This document shows, in pieces, positions 1 through 8,948 of a DNA stretch of 64,000 bases (within the stretch, counting starts at the first letter, position 1; the number at the start of each line of letters is the position of its first letter). Origin of the DNA: Acidimicrobiales bacterium (GTDB taxonomy: Bacteria; Actinomycetota; Acidimicrobiia; Acidimicrobiales; MedAcidi-G1); contig JAQWTI010000012.1 in assembly GCA_029242745.1 (NCBI GenBank), positions 1 to 64,000 on the forward strand. The letters are read 5' to 3'. Made by a program: the position numbers and the translations under genes. Below the pieces are notes generated by a model, which saw only the letters and a program-made list of their open reading frames with translations, was not told where the DNA came from and searched no databases.

Positions 1-1
1 G

Positions 2-1561
2 CACGGTGTGGGGCGGCCCTCCACCTACGCCTCGATCATGGAGACCATCCAAAAGAACTACGTGTTCAAGAAGGGCACGGCGCTGGTACCCACGTTGAGT
101 GCCTTCGCCGTTACCAATTTGCTGGAGCGACACTTCCCACGGTTGGTGGACTTTGACTTCACGGCCGCCCTAGAAGACGAACTCGATGCCATCGCTAACG
201 GTGAACTTGATTTCGGCGATTTACTCAATGCTTTCTATTTCGGATCAGACAAGGACGAGGGTCTTCATAAAAAGGTCACGACCCGTCTGGGCGACATCGA
301 TCCCCGAGGTGTGAGCACAATTGAACTAGGGGTTCGTACGTCGGACGGTGCGCCAGTGGTAGCTCGCTTCGGCAAGTTTGGGCCATATGTAGCGGTGGAT
401 GATGAGACGGCCTCGATCCCTGATGATGTGCCACCTGACGAGTTGACGGTGACTCGTGCGCTCGAGTTTCTGAACGCACCTGCCGACCATGAACTCGGTA
501 CTGATCCGGAGACCGGACTCGTGGTGGTAGCCCGATCAGGGCGGTTTGGTGCCTACGTCTCCCTCGGTCGGCCACCGGATCGCCCCGCTCCATCTTCACC
601 AGAAGGTCAACTTATGGCCTTACCGGGCAACAAAAAGGAACTGCGTGTCGCTCTCGGCTACCTACGGTTAGCCGCCGGACGTATGGACATGTCTGTCGCT
701 CGACAGGTGTTGAACGTACCGAAACGCGGTGTCAGCCCAGCAGCCATTAAGAAGGTGGCTGAGGCGGTCGACGCTGGCCAGTCGTTAATTGATGTCCTGC
801 ACGACCCGGAGTCTCTTGGCATTTCAGCTAAGGCTTGTACTGGTATTGCTGCTTTCTTGGCCTTAGGTGACGAGTTGGCGGTGTTGCATTCAGAAGGACC
901 ACGGGCCATGGTCGAAGGAGCAATCGAACTTTCGGGCTACGGCGCAGAAATCCGGTCCGCAGAGGACGGGGGTGCCGTCCGACTAGAGAATCTGGAAAAG
1001 TTGGCTGACGCTGCTGGAAGATTTGAGAGTTTGGAGTCGTTGCTCGACGAGGTGGATCGACAGTCCGAAGCCGATGATCGTCCGAGACCCAAGACAGCAT
1101 CCCTCTTCCAGACGATGACAGTGGATCGGGTCACTTTTGAGGAGGCTCTCGAACTACTGAGCCTGCCTCGGATTGTTGGCGCTGACCCCGTCGATGGGGT
1201 GGAAGTCACCGTCCATAACGGGCCGTACGGTCCGTATCTCAAGAAGGGGTCTGATAGCCGCAATATTGAAACTGAAGAGAAGCTGCTCACTATCACGCTC
1301 GAAGAGTGCCTAACGCTGCTGGCTCAGCCTAAGCGACGTGGTCGCAGCACTCCGAAACCCCCGCTGCGTGAACTTGGTGTAGATCCAGAGAGTGGTAAGA
1401 CAATGGTGCTTAAGGACGGAAACTGGGGTCCCTACATAACCGACGGTGAGTACAACGCGTCGTTGAAGCGAGGTGACGCCGTCGAGGAACTTACTGATGA
1501 GCGGGCTGCTGAACTTTTGGCCGAACGCCGTATGAAGGGCCCTGCTAAGAAGAAGCGTTGA
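2..1561 (+). CDS. topA: DNA topoisomerase I, C-terminal part (5' end outside window)
   Basis: This is the C-terminal part of type IA topoisomerase, which relaxes negatively supercoiled DNA. The reading frame is open from base 2, so the start and the catalytic Tyr region lie upstream of the window. The first visible residues, GRPSTYASIMETIQ, are the highly conserved topoisomerase I segment after the active site. They are followed by the end of the gate domain (LVPTLSAFAVTNLLERHFPRLVDFDFTA). After about residue 95 come several repeats of the Toprim-C-rpt type, each with an [FY]GPY or FGxYV core (GKFGPYVAV, GRFGAYVSL, NGPYGPYLKK, GNWGPYIT), as usual in actinobacterial TopA, and a basic tail ending KKKR. 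The GTG at 8 is internal, not a start. The gene precedes an exporter, tmk and holB on the same strand, a grouping common in actinobacteria. Confidence 0.95.
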   Translation, partial: HGVGRPSTYASIMETIQKNYVFKKGTALVPTLSAFAVTNLLERHFPRLVDFDFTAALEDELDAIANGELDFGDLLNAFYFGSDKDEGLHKKVTTRLGDIDPRGVSTIELGVRTSDGAPVVARFGKFGPYVAVDDETASIPDDVPPDELTVTRALEFLNAPADHELGTDPETGLVVVARSGRFGAYVSLGRPPDRPAPSSPEGQLMALPGNKKELRVALGYLRLAAGRMDMSVARQVLNVPKRGVSPAAIKKVAEAVDAGQSLIDVLHDPESLGISAKACTGIAAFLALGDELAVLHSEGPRAMVEGAIELSGYGAEIRSAEDGGAVRLENLEKLADAAGRFESLESLLDEVDRQSEADDRPRPKTASLFQTMTVDRVTFEEALELLSLPRIVGADPVDGVEVTVHNGPYGPYLKKGSDSRNIETEEKLLTITLEECLTLLAQPKRRGRSTPKPPLRELGVDPESGKTMVLKDGNWGPYITDGEYNASLKRGDAVEELTDERAAELLAERRMKGPAKKKR

Positions 1562-1602
1562 GGGGATATTCGTCTCCGCCCGGGCTGCTGGTTTCTCTCC
1601 CG

Positions 1603-1608
1603 TAGAGT
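1603..1608 (+). promoter_or_regulatory. -10 box (TAGAGT) for leaderless-type start
   Basis: TAGAGT ends 6 nt before the GTG at 1615. This fits a sigma-70-type -10 element that would place the transcription start at or next to the start codon. No convincing -35 is visible. The assignment is inferred from the same spacing before several other genes in the window. Confidence 0.4.
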
Positions 1609-1614
1609 GAAAGG

Positions 1615-3045
1615 GTGATCGGAGCGACGGGACGGGACCCGGGCGGCCCACGTCCTGGGGATGAATTCACCCCGTTCTTGCCGCTCGAGGGGCGGCCACC
1701 GCTACGGGTCCGCCTGTTTGGCACTCCGGCTTTCTTTCGTTTGTGGATGGCTCAAGTCGTTTCTGCTACAGGTGACTGGCTTGGGCTGCTGGCCATCTCA
1801 ATCTTGGCCATAAGGGTTGGTTCGGGCAATGAGGGGGCGGCACTGAGTCTTGTGCTGGCAGCCCGTATCGTCCCCGGTTTCTTTTTCGGCCCTATAGCCG
1901 GTGTGCTTGTGGACCGTTGGGATCGAAAGCGCACCATGGTGACCTGTGATGCAGGTCGTGCTGCGGTGATGTTGGCCCTTCCATTCGTAGACACGTTGAT
2001 CGGCCTGTTCGCGGCATCGCTCCTGCTCGAAGCCTTCACAATGCTCTGGGGGCCAGCCAAGGAGGCTTCGGTCCCTCACGTGGTTCCCGCCGATCAACTA
2101 GCGAGCGCTAACTCTTTGTCGCTGGTTGCTGCCTACGGGACCTTCCCCATTGGGGCTGGGCTTATGGCCCTTTTTGGACGCCTATCTACGGCCCTGTTTG
2201 ACTCTGCTTGGGCCGACAACGTTCGATTAGACGATATGGGCTTGGCCTTTTACGCCAATGCTCTGTCGTTTATGGTCACTGGCTGGTTGATCTTGACTCT
2301 GGATCTGCCTAAACGTTCGCGAGACCAGAAGAAGGCGACTAACGGCAGCCGCGCTGCTCTTGCCCATCCGATTGCCGAGTTTCGCGAAGGGTGGCGCTTT
2401 GCTTTCGTGAACCCGGTCGTGCGCACTGTGAACATGGGTTTAGCGACCGGACTGATGGGTGGCGGAATGCTGGTGCCCTTGGGGGCTATCTATGCCGACG
2501 AGGTTTTAGGGGCTGGGAAGTCTGGTCTGGGGGTGTTAATCACCGCGTTGGGCTTGGGAGTTGCCGCAGGGGTAGGACTGGTTTCCTCATTGCAGCGGCG
2601 GCTGGATAAGGCACGTACCTTTACCATGGCACTGGTAGGGGCAGGTGTATTTCTGGCCCTGGCAGCATCAATCAGTCAGGTCCACGCGTCGACAGCCATG
2701 GTGTTTGGCATCGGAATCTGTGCTGGCGCTGTCTACGTTCTTGGCTTCACCCTCTTGCATGAGAACGTGGACGATGAGATGCGAGGCCGGGTGTTTTCGA
2801 CCTTCTACCTGCTGGTCCGGGGTTGTGTCCTACTGGCCTTGGTGGTGGGACCACTCATGGAAGACCTACTGGATCGAATATCTAGCCTCCTGTGGGATCG
2901 CCGTCTGGATTTGTTTGGAGTAGGCATTGACGTGCCGGGGGTCCGCCTCACGCTCTGGTTGGCGTCGCTCATTATTCTTGCGTCAGGAGCTGTTGCCGTC
3001 GGTTCTCTTAAGGCTGGGATTCGTAGCGGGGAGCAATCGTCGTGA
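1615..3045 (+). CDS. MFS-family exporter
   Basis: A 476-residue polytopic membrane protein of the major facilitator superfamily, in the EntS/drug-efflux-like group. The N-terminus has the usual first helix (FFRLWMAQVVSATGDWLGLLAISILA) and a loop-2 signature, GPIAGVLVDRWDRKRTMV, equivalent to the MFS motif A. A long cytoplasmic loop near residues 225-255 separates two six-helix halves. The transported substrate cannot be read from the sequence. The GTG start lies 53 nt after topA and the stop overlaps the GTG of tmk (GTGA), so it probably belongs to the same transcription unit as tmk and holB. Another MFS protein (44654-45994) is only distantly similar. The family call is firm and the function open. 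Confidence 0.85.
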   Translation: MIGATGRDPGGPRPGDEFTPFLPLEGRPPLRVRLFGTPAFFRLWMAQVVSATGDWLGLLAISILAIRVGSGNEGAALSLVLAARIVPGFFFGPIAGVLVDRWDRKRTMVTCDAGRAAVMLALPFVDTLIGLFAASLLLEAFTMLWGPAKEASVPHVVPADQLASANSLSLVAAYGTFPIGAGLMALFGRLSTALFDSAWADNVRLDDMGLAFYANALSFMVTGWLILTLDLPKRSRDQKKATNGSRAALAHPIAEFREGWRFAFVNPVVRTVNMGLATGLMGGGMLVPLGAIYADEVLGAGKSGLGVLITALGLGVAAGVGLVSSLQRRLDKARTFTMALVGAGVFLALAASISQVHASTAMVFGIGICAGAVYVLGFTLLHENVDDEMRGRVFSTFYLLVRGCVLLALVVGPLMEDLLDRISSLLWDRRLDLFGVGIDVPGVRLTLWLASLIILASGAVAVGSLKAGIRSGEQSS

Positions 3046-3668
3046 ACGGCCGGTTTATTGCGGTGGAGGGCGCTGATGGGACCGGCAAGAGCACTCAGGC
3101 TCGCCTGCTGGCTGAGCGAATCGGTGCGCTGCTTACCAGAGAGCCTGGGGGAACGCCACTGGGTGAGCGCATACGCGATCTTCTGTTGGACCCGGCAGGG
3201 GACGCCCCAGTTGACCGAGCTGAGGCATTACTCATGGCGGCCGCCCGTGCCCAACATGTCGACGCAGTGATAGTCCCAGCGCTTGCCGCTGGCCGCGACG
3301 TGGTATCGGACCGTTACGTGGCATCGTCCATTGCCTATCAGGGCTATGGACGCGGCCTAGGCGATAAGCCAGTCAACGAGGTAAACCAGTTCGCCACTGG
3401 AGGAGTAACTCCCGACCTGGTCATCCTCATAGAAATCGAGGCCTCAGTGGCCACCAGTCGGCTAGGTCACGATCTGGCAGGCTCCTTAGATCGGATCGAG
3501 CGGGCCGGAGATGACCTTCAGTTGGTGGTAGCCGAGGCCTATCAATCAATGGCAGCCTCTGATCCTGAGCACTGGGCGGTCGTGAACGGCGCTGGGACCA
3601 TTGCCCAAGTGGCGGCTCGAGTGGCCAAGGTGGTGGATACCCGCATAGGCCTTCGGTCCGAGAGATGA
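3042..3668 (+). CDS. tmk: Thymidylate kinase
   Basis: Phosphorylates dTMP to dTDP with ATP, the last dedicated step to dTTP, in the cytosol. The 208 residues have the family length. The P-loop VEGADGTGKST is at about residues 7-17, the substrate-binding TREPGGTPLGERIR at 32-45, and the DRYVASSIAYQGYGRGL motif follows near residue 90 (the DR(Y/F) motif of TMP kinases). The GTG start overlaps the TGA of the upstream MFS gene by 4 nt, and the stop overlaps the ATG of holB (ATGA). Translational coupling of tmk with holB is a widespread arrangement and supports both calls. Confidence 0.96.
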   Translation: MNGRFIAVEGADGTGKSTQARLLAERIGALLTREPGGTPLGERIRDLLLDPAGDAPVDRAEALLMAAARAQHVDAVIVPALAAGRDVVSDRYVASSIAYQGYGRGLGDKPVNEVNQFATGGVTPDLVILIEIEASVATSRLGHDLAGSLDRIERAGDDLQLVVAEAYQSMAASDPEHWAVVNGAGTIAQVAARVAKVVDTRIGLRSER

Positions 3669-4789
3669 GCAAGTCGATTGATGTGTTTGATGGGGTAATC
3701 CCATTAGGTGATAAGGCTCTGTGGGCAACTGTTATCGGACAGGAGTCGGCCGTGACGCTCTTGAGGCGTGCCGCTTTTAAACCTGTCCACGCGTATCTCC
3801 TAGTCGGCCCCCGCGGTGCTGGACGGACCGAGGCGGCGCGTGCCTTTGCCGGCTCACTGTTTGCCGGAGCGGAGGGTGGGGTTGATAAGTCAGGTGATCG
3901 GCACCGTGGCTTGGCTGCAGCAGGGCGTCATCCTGATTTGGTTCTTGTGGAGCCTCAGGGCCGGGTGCTGTTGGTGGACGATGTGCAACGGATCATTAAG
4001 GAAGGTTGGCGATCACCGATTGAGGCCGACCGAAAGGTCATTGTGGTTGACCGGTTTGATACCGCTGAGCCGTCTGCTGCTGCCAGTCTGCTTAAGACAA
4101 TCGAGGAGCCGCCAACCTCCACGGTGTTTGTCCTTCTCGCTGAAGAAGTGCCGGATGAGCACGTCACGGTTGCCTCGCGTTGCGTGCGGGTAGACCTGCC
4201 GCCGGTCCCAGCCCCGTTGATAGCTGATGCGCTTGTAGCTGATGGGATTCCGGTTGAGAAGGCAATCGAGTTAAGTGAGGCTTCGGCAGGCAGTGTGGCG
4301 CGCGCCCGGTTATTGGCCACCGATCCAACTTTCTTGGGCCGCCGGGACAGTTGGCACTCGGTTCCAGGTCGCCTAGATGGATCAGGCTCTGCAATCGCCG
4401 TTGTGGTCGAGGAGTTGAAGGGTTTGATTGACGATGCCCAGGCACCGTTGGTGAGCCGACATCAAGATGAGCTCGAGGCTCTGTCTGAACGTGAGGACGC
4501 GTTCGGTAGCCGGGGATCAGGTCGCCGTGAGATAGCCGAGCGTCAGAAACGAGAGATCCGGCGACACCGGGACGACGAAATCCGATTCGGCTTGGCAACC
4601 TTAAGCAGGGCATATCTAGCGTTGTCGATTCTGGATAGTTCCTCTCCGTCCCAGGCGCTGCTGGCGGCTGTCGACCGCATTACCGAGGCTGGCGGAGATC
4701 TGTTACGTAACCCCAATGAGACGCTACTACTTCAGGCTCTCTTGTTGGACCTTCCAACGTTGCAGTTCGTTGGTGAGTTGCAGCCTTGA
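3665..4789 (+). CDS. holB: DNA polymerase III delta' subunit-like protein
   Basis: Clamp-loader subunit of the replicative polymerase. The 374 residues open with the AAA+ core: VIGQESAVTLLRRAA, HAYLLVGPRGAGRTEAARAFAGSL at about 40-65, VLLVDDVQRI near 100 and LLKTIEEPPTSTVFVLL near 140. These match the delta'/RuvB-like clamp-loader signature including the sensor region. The P-loop Lys is replaced by Arg (GAGRT) and there is no four-Cys zinc module; delta' does not need ATPase activity, so this is not alarming. A charged stretch rich in Arg/Glu around 285-305 precedes the helical collar domain. The ATG overlaps the tmk stop, and the stop overlaps a TTG start of the next gene. Confidence 0.88.
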   Translation: MSKSIDVFDGVIPLGDKALWATVIGQESAVTLLRRAAFKPVHAYLLVGPRGAGRTEAARAFAGSLFAGAEGGVDKSGDRHRGLAAAGRHPDLVLVEPQGRVLLVDDVQRIIKEGWRSPIEADRKVIVVDRFDTAEPSAAASLLKTIEEPPTSTVFVLLAEEVPDEHVTVASRCVRVDLPPVPAPLIADALVADGIPVEKAIELSEASAGSVARARLLATDPTFLGRRDSWHSVPGRLDGSGSAIAVVVEELKGLIDDAQAPLVSRHQDELEALSEREDAFGSRGSGRREIAERQKREIRRHRDDEIRFGLATLSRAYLALSILDSSSPSQALLAAVDRITEAGGDLLRNPNETLLLQALLLDLPTLQFVGELQP

Positions 4790-5571
4790 AATCTTTTGAC
4801 TCATCGACAATAGACGGGTTTCAGCATCCGATTAACACTCTGGAATACCGTCGGCGGTGCAGGGAGGAGTTGGAGGCTAAAGGCGCTCTTGTGTTGAGAG
4901 GCTTTCTTACTCGTGAAGCTATTGATCAGGTAGTGGGCGACGTAGGGCTGCGTGAAGATGAGGCCTATTACGCCACGTCAACTCATAATGTGTATCTGAC
5001 GCCCTCTGATTCAGACCTGCCGCCTAATCACCCGTTGAATCGGCAGGTCACCTCCAGCAAGGGCTTGATCGCAGACGACCAGATTCCCTCTGATTCACCC
5101 CTGCGAACGGTCTATGAGGATCCGTCCTTTCGGGACTTCTTGTGTGCGGTACTCGGCGTTGACAACATTCACCCTTATGCCGACGACCTCGCATCAATCA
5201 ACGTCCACTTCGCATCGACTGGCCGTGAGTTGGGTTGGCACTTCGATAACTCGTCGTTTGCCGTCACGATGCTGCTCCAAGCACCCGAAGGTGGGGGTGT
5301 CTTTGAATTTGCACCCAACTTGCGAAACGCTGATGCAGGGGAGATGGCCTTTGGCATGGTGGGATCAGTGCTTGACGGAGATCATCCTGTCGAGGCTCTG
5401 GTTTTCTCGCCGGGTGACCTCATCTTGTTCCGTGGCCGCAATGCTATGCACCGGGTTACTCCCACAGAGGGTTCGGTGCCACGACTGCTAGCGGCATTTG
5501 CCTTTAACGACCGTCCTGGTGTGTCGCTTTCAGAGTCGGCCCTGCGGACTTTCTACGGCCGGACCTCTTAA
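4786..5571 (+). CDS. Fe(II)/2-oxoglutarate-dependent dioxygenase-like protein
   Basis: A 261-residue protein with the double-stranded beta-helix oxygenase signature. The metal triad is visible as H152-x-D154 (LGWHFDNSSF) and H222 (NAMHRVTPTEG). An Arg at about 233 (VPRLLAAFAF) sits where 2-oxoglutarate is usually bound. The conserved DLILFRGRNAMHRV strand supports a phytanoyl-CoA-dioxygenase or prolyl-hydroxylase-like fold. The substrate is unknown. The TTG start overlaps the holB stop (TTGA), suggesting the last place in the tmk-holB unit; the next in-frame ATG lies well inside the conserved region, so TTG is preferred. The neighbouring gene is convergent. Confidence 0.8.
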   Translation: MKSFDSSTIDGFQHPINTLEYRRRCREELEAKGALVLRGFLTREAIDQVVGDVGLREDEAYYATSTHNVYLTPSDSDLPPNHPLNRQVTSSKGLIADDQIPSDSPLRTVYEDPSFRDFLCAVLGVDNIHPYADDLASINVHFASTGRELGWHFDNSSFAVTMLLQAPEGGGVFEFAPNLRNADAGEMAFGMVGSVLDGDHPVEALVFSPGDLILFRGRNAMHRVTPTEGSVPRLLAAFAFNDRPGVSLSESALRTFYGRTS

Positions 5572-5610
5572 GCAGTACCAGTGACGATTTCCTAGATGCA
5601 AGCGTCGCAC

Positions 5611-6399
5611 CTATTCAGGGGTGACATAGGCGGCTGTCAACCCACCGTCGACAGCAAAGTCGGTACCGGTGACGTACGACGACTCATCTGACGCCAGAAA
5701 GAGTGCAGCCGAAGCGATTTCGGCTGCCTCGCCGAAACGACCCATAGGTACATGGACTAGGCGACGGTGCTGTTTGGCCTCCGTGTCCAGGTACGACATC
5801 AGCAGTTCGGTACGTAATGGCCCAGGGCACAGGGCATTGACCCGGATGTGCTCCCGGGCGTGCAGAACCGCTAGTTCGCGGGTCATGGCCAAAACTCCAC
5901 CTTTAGACGCTGTGTAGGCCAGTTGCGGGGTGGCTGACCCGACGAGGGCCACAAAGCTGGCGGTGTTGATAACTGATCCACCACCCGCCCGTCTGAGTGC
6001 CGGGATACCGTGGCGACACCCGAACCAGACGCCCTTTAGATTGATGTCCATAGTGAGGTCCCACACTGCCTCCTCGGTTGATTGGGCGTCACCATCTTCG
6101 GCCAGCATGATTCCAGCGTTGTTGAACACCACATTGAGGTGTCCAAAGGCCTCCTCGGCGTCACTAATGGCTGCAGCCACTGAGGCTTCGACGGCCACGT
6201 CGGCGGTTAGCCCCACAGAGTGTCCCCCAGCGGCTGCAATTTCTGCAACTACGTCGGTCACCCCGTCACCGTCTCGATCGACGACCGCAACCTTTGCTCC
6301 CTGTTCTGCAAATAGCAGTGCGGTCTCGCGACCGATGCCAGCTGCCGCACCGGTGATAAATGCCGCTTTGCCGACTAGGCGACCTGTGGTGGTTTCCAT
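5611..6399 (-). CDS. Short-chain dehydrogenase/reductase
   Basis: Classical SDR oxidoreductase of about 262 residues. The cofactor-binding motif TGAAAGIG is near residue 15 and D at the end of beta-2 (AVVDRDG) suggests NAD(H) preference. The NNAG motif (VVFNNAGIM) is at about 85, the catalytic Ser lies in INTASFVALVG, YTASKGG gives the catalytic Tyr and Lys, and the PG motif (NALCPGPLRTELL) follows. The C-terminus SYVTGTDFAVDGGLTAAY is typical. The ATG at 6399 (METTTGRLVGKAAFITG) is chosen over the ATG at 6423 because the upstream nine residues precede the usual SDR start. The substrate is unknown. The gene stands alone, convergent with the oxygenase. Confidence 0.9.
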   Translation of the reverse strand: METTTGRLVGKAAFITGAAAGIGRETALLFAEQGAKVAVVDRDGDGVTDVVAEIAAAGGHSVGLTADVAVEASVAAAISDAEEAFGHLNVVFNNAGIMLAEDGDAQSTEEAVWDLTMDINLKGVWFGCRHGIPALRRAGGGSVINTASFVALVGSATPQLAYTASKGGVLAMTRELAVLHAREHIRVNALCPGPLRTELLMSYLDTEAKQHRRLVHVPMGRFGEAAEIASAALFLASDESSYVTGTDFAVDGGLTAAYVTPE

Positions 6400-6541
6400 G
6401 GGTTGAGCATCGCACACTTGCATCAGGCTCTGGCAGAGTAGACGTCTTAACTATTCTGGCCTCAGTGCCGAGAAGTCTTGCAGTGGGATTTTGGGTCGCC
6501 CGGTTTTGGTCGAGCGTCTAGGCGACGGGCGAGGAGAGAAG

Positions 6542-7408
6542 ATGACTACGACGGTAACTGTCACAGGGACAGGCACCCCTATCCCCACTCCCGATCGAGC
6601 CGGTCCAGGGGTTCTGGTCACGTATGAGCTGCCTAGTGGTGACTCTGTCCGCATTCAGATTGATGCTGGTCGAGGCACAGTGATGCGTCTTCTGGGGGCT
6701 GGTACCAGCCCGGGTGAGTTAGACGCCGTGTTCCTCACGCACCATCACTCTGACCACCTTGTTGGCCTTGATGACCTGTTACTGACCCGCTGGGTGATGG
6801 ACCGCACCCGCTCGTTGCCGCCGTTATCTGTAGTCGCCCCGGCTGGTCCCTGTACTCGGTTTGTGGATGGGTTGACTGAGCGCTGGTCTGAGGACCTTGC
6901 TGTGCGGTTGGCTCACACCGGATGGGAGCACGGACCAGCCTTCGATCTTGAAGGTTTTGACTATCCGGTTGTCCCTGTGGAGATTTGGCAGTGCAGTGGC
7001 CTCCGGGTTCTGGCTGGCCAGGTTCGCCACGAACCCGTGTATCCAGCGGTGGGTTACAGGATCGAGACACCAGACGGGGTAGTAGTGATCTCGGGTGACA
7101 CCTTGGTGTGTGATGAAATGGCAGAACTAGCAATCGGTGCTGATGTACTGGTCTATGAGGCAATGCGTTTCTCTGAAATCCGGCAACTACCCGTGCACCG
7201 ACAGTTCATACTCGATTACCACGCCGACACTGTCGAGATAGGTCGTCAAGTACGCAGTCTGGCAGTGCCAACTCTCTTGCTTACCCACCTGATCCCACCC
7301 CCCGAAAGTGATGAGGATGAGGCTGCCTTCATCGACGATGTGAGGAGCAGCGGATACGACGGTGAGGTAGTGGTAGCCCGTGACTTGACGTCGGTGGTCT
7401 TGGGCTGA
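6542..7408 (+). CDS. MBL-fold metallohydrolase (RNase Z / arylsulfatase-like)
   Basis: A metallo-beta-lactamase-fold hydrolase of 288 residues. The N-terminal VTGTGTPIPTPDRAGP strand is typical of the RNase Z/ElaC-like branch. The metal site is HHHSDH at residues 67-72, with further ligands expected at RHEP (about 162), SGDT (about 182) and LTHLIPP near the end. The start at 6542 is chosen because GAGGAGA lies just upstream; the TTG at 6491 would add 17 unconserved residues. It probably cleaves a phosphodiester or sulfate ester, but the substrate is unknown. The 185 nt to the convergent downstream gene hold only a weak inverted repeat (ATCAGG...CCTGAT, about 7487-7513) that could act as a terminator. 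Confidence 0.85.
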   Translation: MTTTVTVTGTGTPIPTPDRAGPGVLVTYELPSGDSVRIQIDAGRGTVMRLLGAGTSPGELDAVFLTHHHSDHLVGLDDLLLTRWVMDRTRSLPPLSVVAPAGPCTRFVDGLTERWSEDLAVRLAHTGWEHGPAFDLEGFDYPVVPVEIWQCSGLRVLAGQVRHEPVYPAVGYRIETPDGVVVISGDTLVCDEMAELAIGADVLVYEAMRFSEIRQLPVHRQFILDYHADTVEIGRQVRSLAVPTLLLTHLIPPPESDEDEAAFIDDVRSSGYDGEVVVARDLTSVVLG

Positions 7409-7593
7409 TTGGGTAGATCCACGAAGATTTGAGATGAACTTGGGGTGCTAAGACAACCAACCAAACATGTTTTCTGAGTTGGGCATCAGGGCTGGCTCCG
7501 GGCGGCCTGATCTGGCTACTGCTTAACGCGGTGGTGATCTGGTCTAGTAATAGTTGACAGGTGGACCGGCGGTTGGGCTTGGATCCAGTGTGA

Positions 7594-8307
7594 TTAATCG
7601 TCGTGAAGGACGAATCTGATCCGTTTAAAACCTTTGCCCTTGGACTCAGTTTTTGTTACCTCGAGACGCCCCACCTGGCCTGTAGACGACACGTGGGTCC
7701 CGCCATCAGCCTGTCTGTCGAGGCCGACGATATCGACCACTCGTATCTCGGTCACTGACTCAGGTATCAGACTCACCTTGGTACGGATGAGCTCACGATC
7801 CAGTACGGCATTTCCCCGGGGGATAAATGAGACCTCAATGGGGCGGTCCGCTGCGATTTCGTTGTTACACAACTCTTCTATCTGTATGCCGAAACCATCG
7901 GGGAGTTGGTCGACTTCAAAGTCCATCCGGCCTGACAAGGCTTCCATGTTGCCGCCAGTGACGACTCGCTTCCAGTGCTTCCACATGACCCCACATAGCA
8001 CGTGCATGGCAGTGTGGGTCCGCATCATCTGGCGTCGTCGATCGTCGTCGACCTGGCCGGTGACCAAGGATCCAACCTCGGGGACTGGTCCAGCCAGAGT
8101 ATGGAGTATGCAGCCTTCAACTGTCTGAACGTTGGTGACAGTAGCCGCTCCGGTAGCCCAAACTAGATAGCCAGTGTCGTGAGGCTGTCCCCCACTGGTG
8201 GCGTAGAAGGCTGTGCGGTTCAGTTCAACTCGGTCGCCATCAATAGCTACTATCTCTGCTTCGAATGAACGTAGGTCAGCGTCGTGTAGGTAGAGGCGTT
8301 CAGTCAT
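7594..8307 (-). CDS. AlaX-like alanyl-tRNA editing hydrolase
   Basis: A 237-residue free-standing homologue of the alanyl-tRNA synthetase editing domain, expected to remove Ser or Gly from mischarged tRNA-Ala. The N-terminal part (LNRTAFYATSGGQPHDTG) is the linker/beta-barrel found in AlaRS and AlaX-M. The zinc site is HTAMH (H98, H102) plus the distal ADGGTHV motif (H205); the Cys of the common CGGTH form is Asp here, as in many AlaX-M proteins. The start is the ATG at 8307 (MTERLYLHD), which overlaps the stop of the upstream Rieske-like gene as ATGA; the longer frame to 8376 would read into that gene. Confidence 0.88.
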   Translation of the reverse strand: MTERLYLHDADLRSFEAEIVAIDGDRVELNRTAFYATSGGQPHDTGYLVWATGAATVTNVQTVEGCILHTLAGPVPEVGSLVTGQVDDDRRRQMMRTHTAMHVLCGVMWKHWKRVVTGGNMEALSGRMDFEVDQLPDGFGIQIEELCNNEIAADRPIEVSFIPRGNAVLDRELIRTKVSLIPESVTEIRVVDIVGLDRQADGGTHVSSTGQVGRLEVTKTESKGKGFKRIRFVLHDD

Positions 8308-8762
8308 GGTCCTGGTGACACGCCATCGGCAAACCGAGCTACATCGATTCTGAGTTCCCCAGTGATCACTGTCCACTTGAGGTGCATTAATCCGGTCCCG
8401 TCAGCCGGCCAGGTGGTGGTCGGGTCGCAGCCGTTAATGAAGTGTTTTGCTTCCTTGTCCCACTGCACCAGGCAGTCGGCGCTGCCCGGCACTCGGGCTG
8501 ATACCGCTACCCACCCCATGGTCGGGTCGGTACCCGAGTGCCCCACCCAGATCGGGAGTTCGTTGCCTACTAAGTCAGGAAAGGGCACGGGCCCGTGTTC
8601 AGAGATCTCGACAGCCAGATTTGCAGCCTGAATGCCACGGAAATCTGGATCGCCCAACTGCACGTCGATAGCATCCGACGATCCGGCTAGTTGGAGCACC
8701 AGTGCTAGGGCAGCGACTGCACCGGCTAGGCCAACCACAGTTACTGCAACTGCCCGCTTCAT
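8304..8762 (-). CDS. Membrane-anchored protein with degenerate Rieske-like domain
   Basis: A 152-residue protein with one N-terminal hydrophobic segment (AVAVTVVGLAGAVAALALVLQLAG) and an extracytoplasmic domain of about 115 residues. The C-terminal half resembles the cluster-binding half of Rieske proteins in layout (DCLVQWDKEAKHFINGCDPT, then WPADGT and a final GELRIDV strand). The two Cys-x-His pairs that hold the [2Fe-2S] cluster are absent, so it is unlikely to carry one. The similarity is my reading of the pattern and weak. The ATG at 8792 is an alternative start. The gene is translationally coupled (ATGA) to the AlaX-like gene and divergent from sucC. Confidence 0.5.
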   Translation of the reverse strand: MKRAVAVTVVGLAGAVAALALVLQLAGSSDAIDVQLGDPDFRGIQAANLAVEISEHGPVPFPDLVGNELPIWVGHSGTDPTMGWVAVSARVPGSADCLVQWDKEAKHFINGCDPTTTWPADGTGLMHLKWTVITGELRIDVARFADGVSPGP

Positions 8763-8948
8763 GTCGAGGCGTATTCCTCGGGCAACGGTCATGGTTGGCT
8801 GCAACTCTCTCTTTAGTGTGTCTGATTCAGTGGAACGGAGGGTAGACGTCACACGTTCTGCTGGGGAGGGTGATCTAAATCTGAGCCTAGGATCAGGCGG
8901 TCTAAGGCTGCGAATACACGCAGGAAGAAATCGTCGGGAGGCGACCGG

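Noticed and set aside
276-599. Minus-strand frame of 107 aa inside topA
   Set aside because: A shadow of the topA coding frame: Arg/His-rich and without recognisable pattern.
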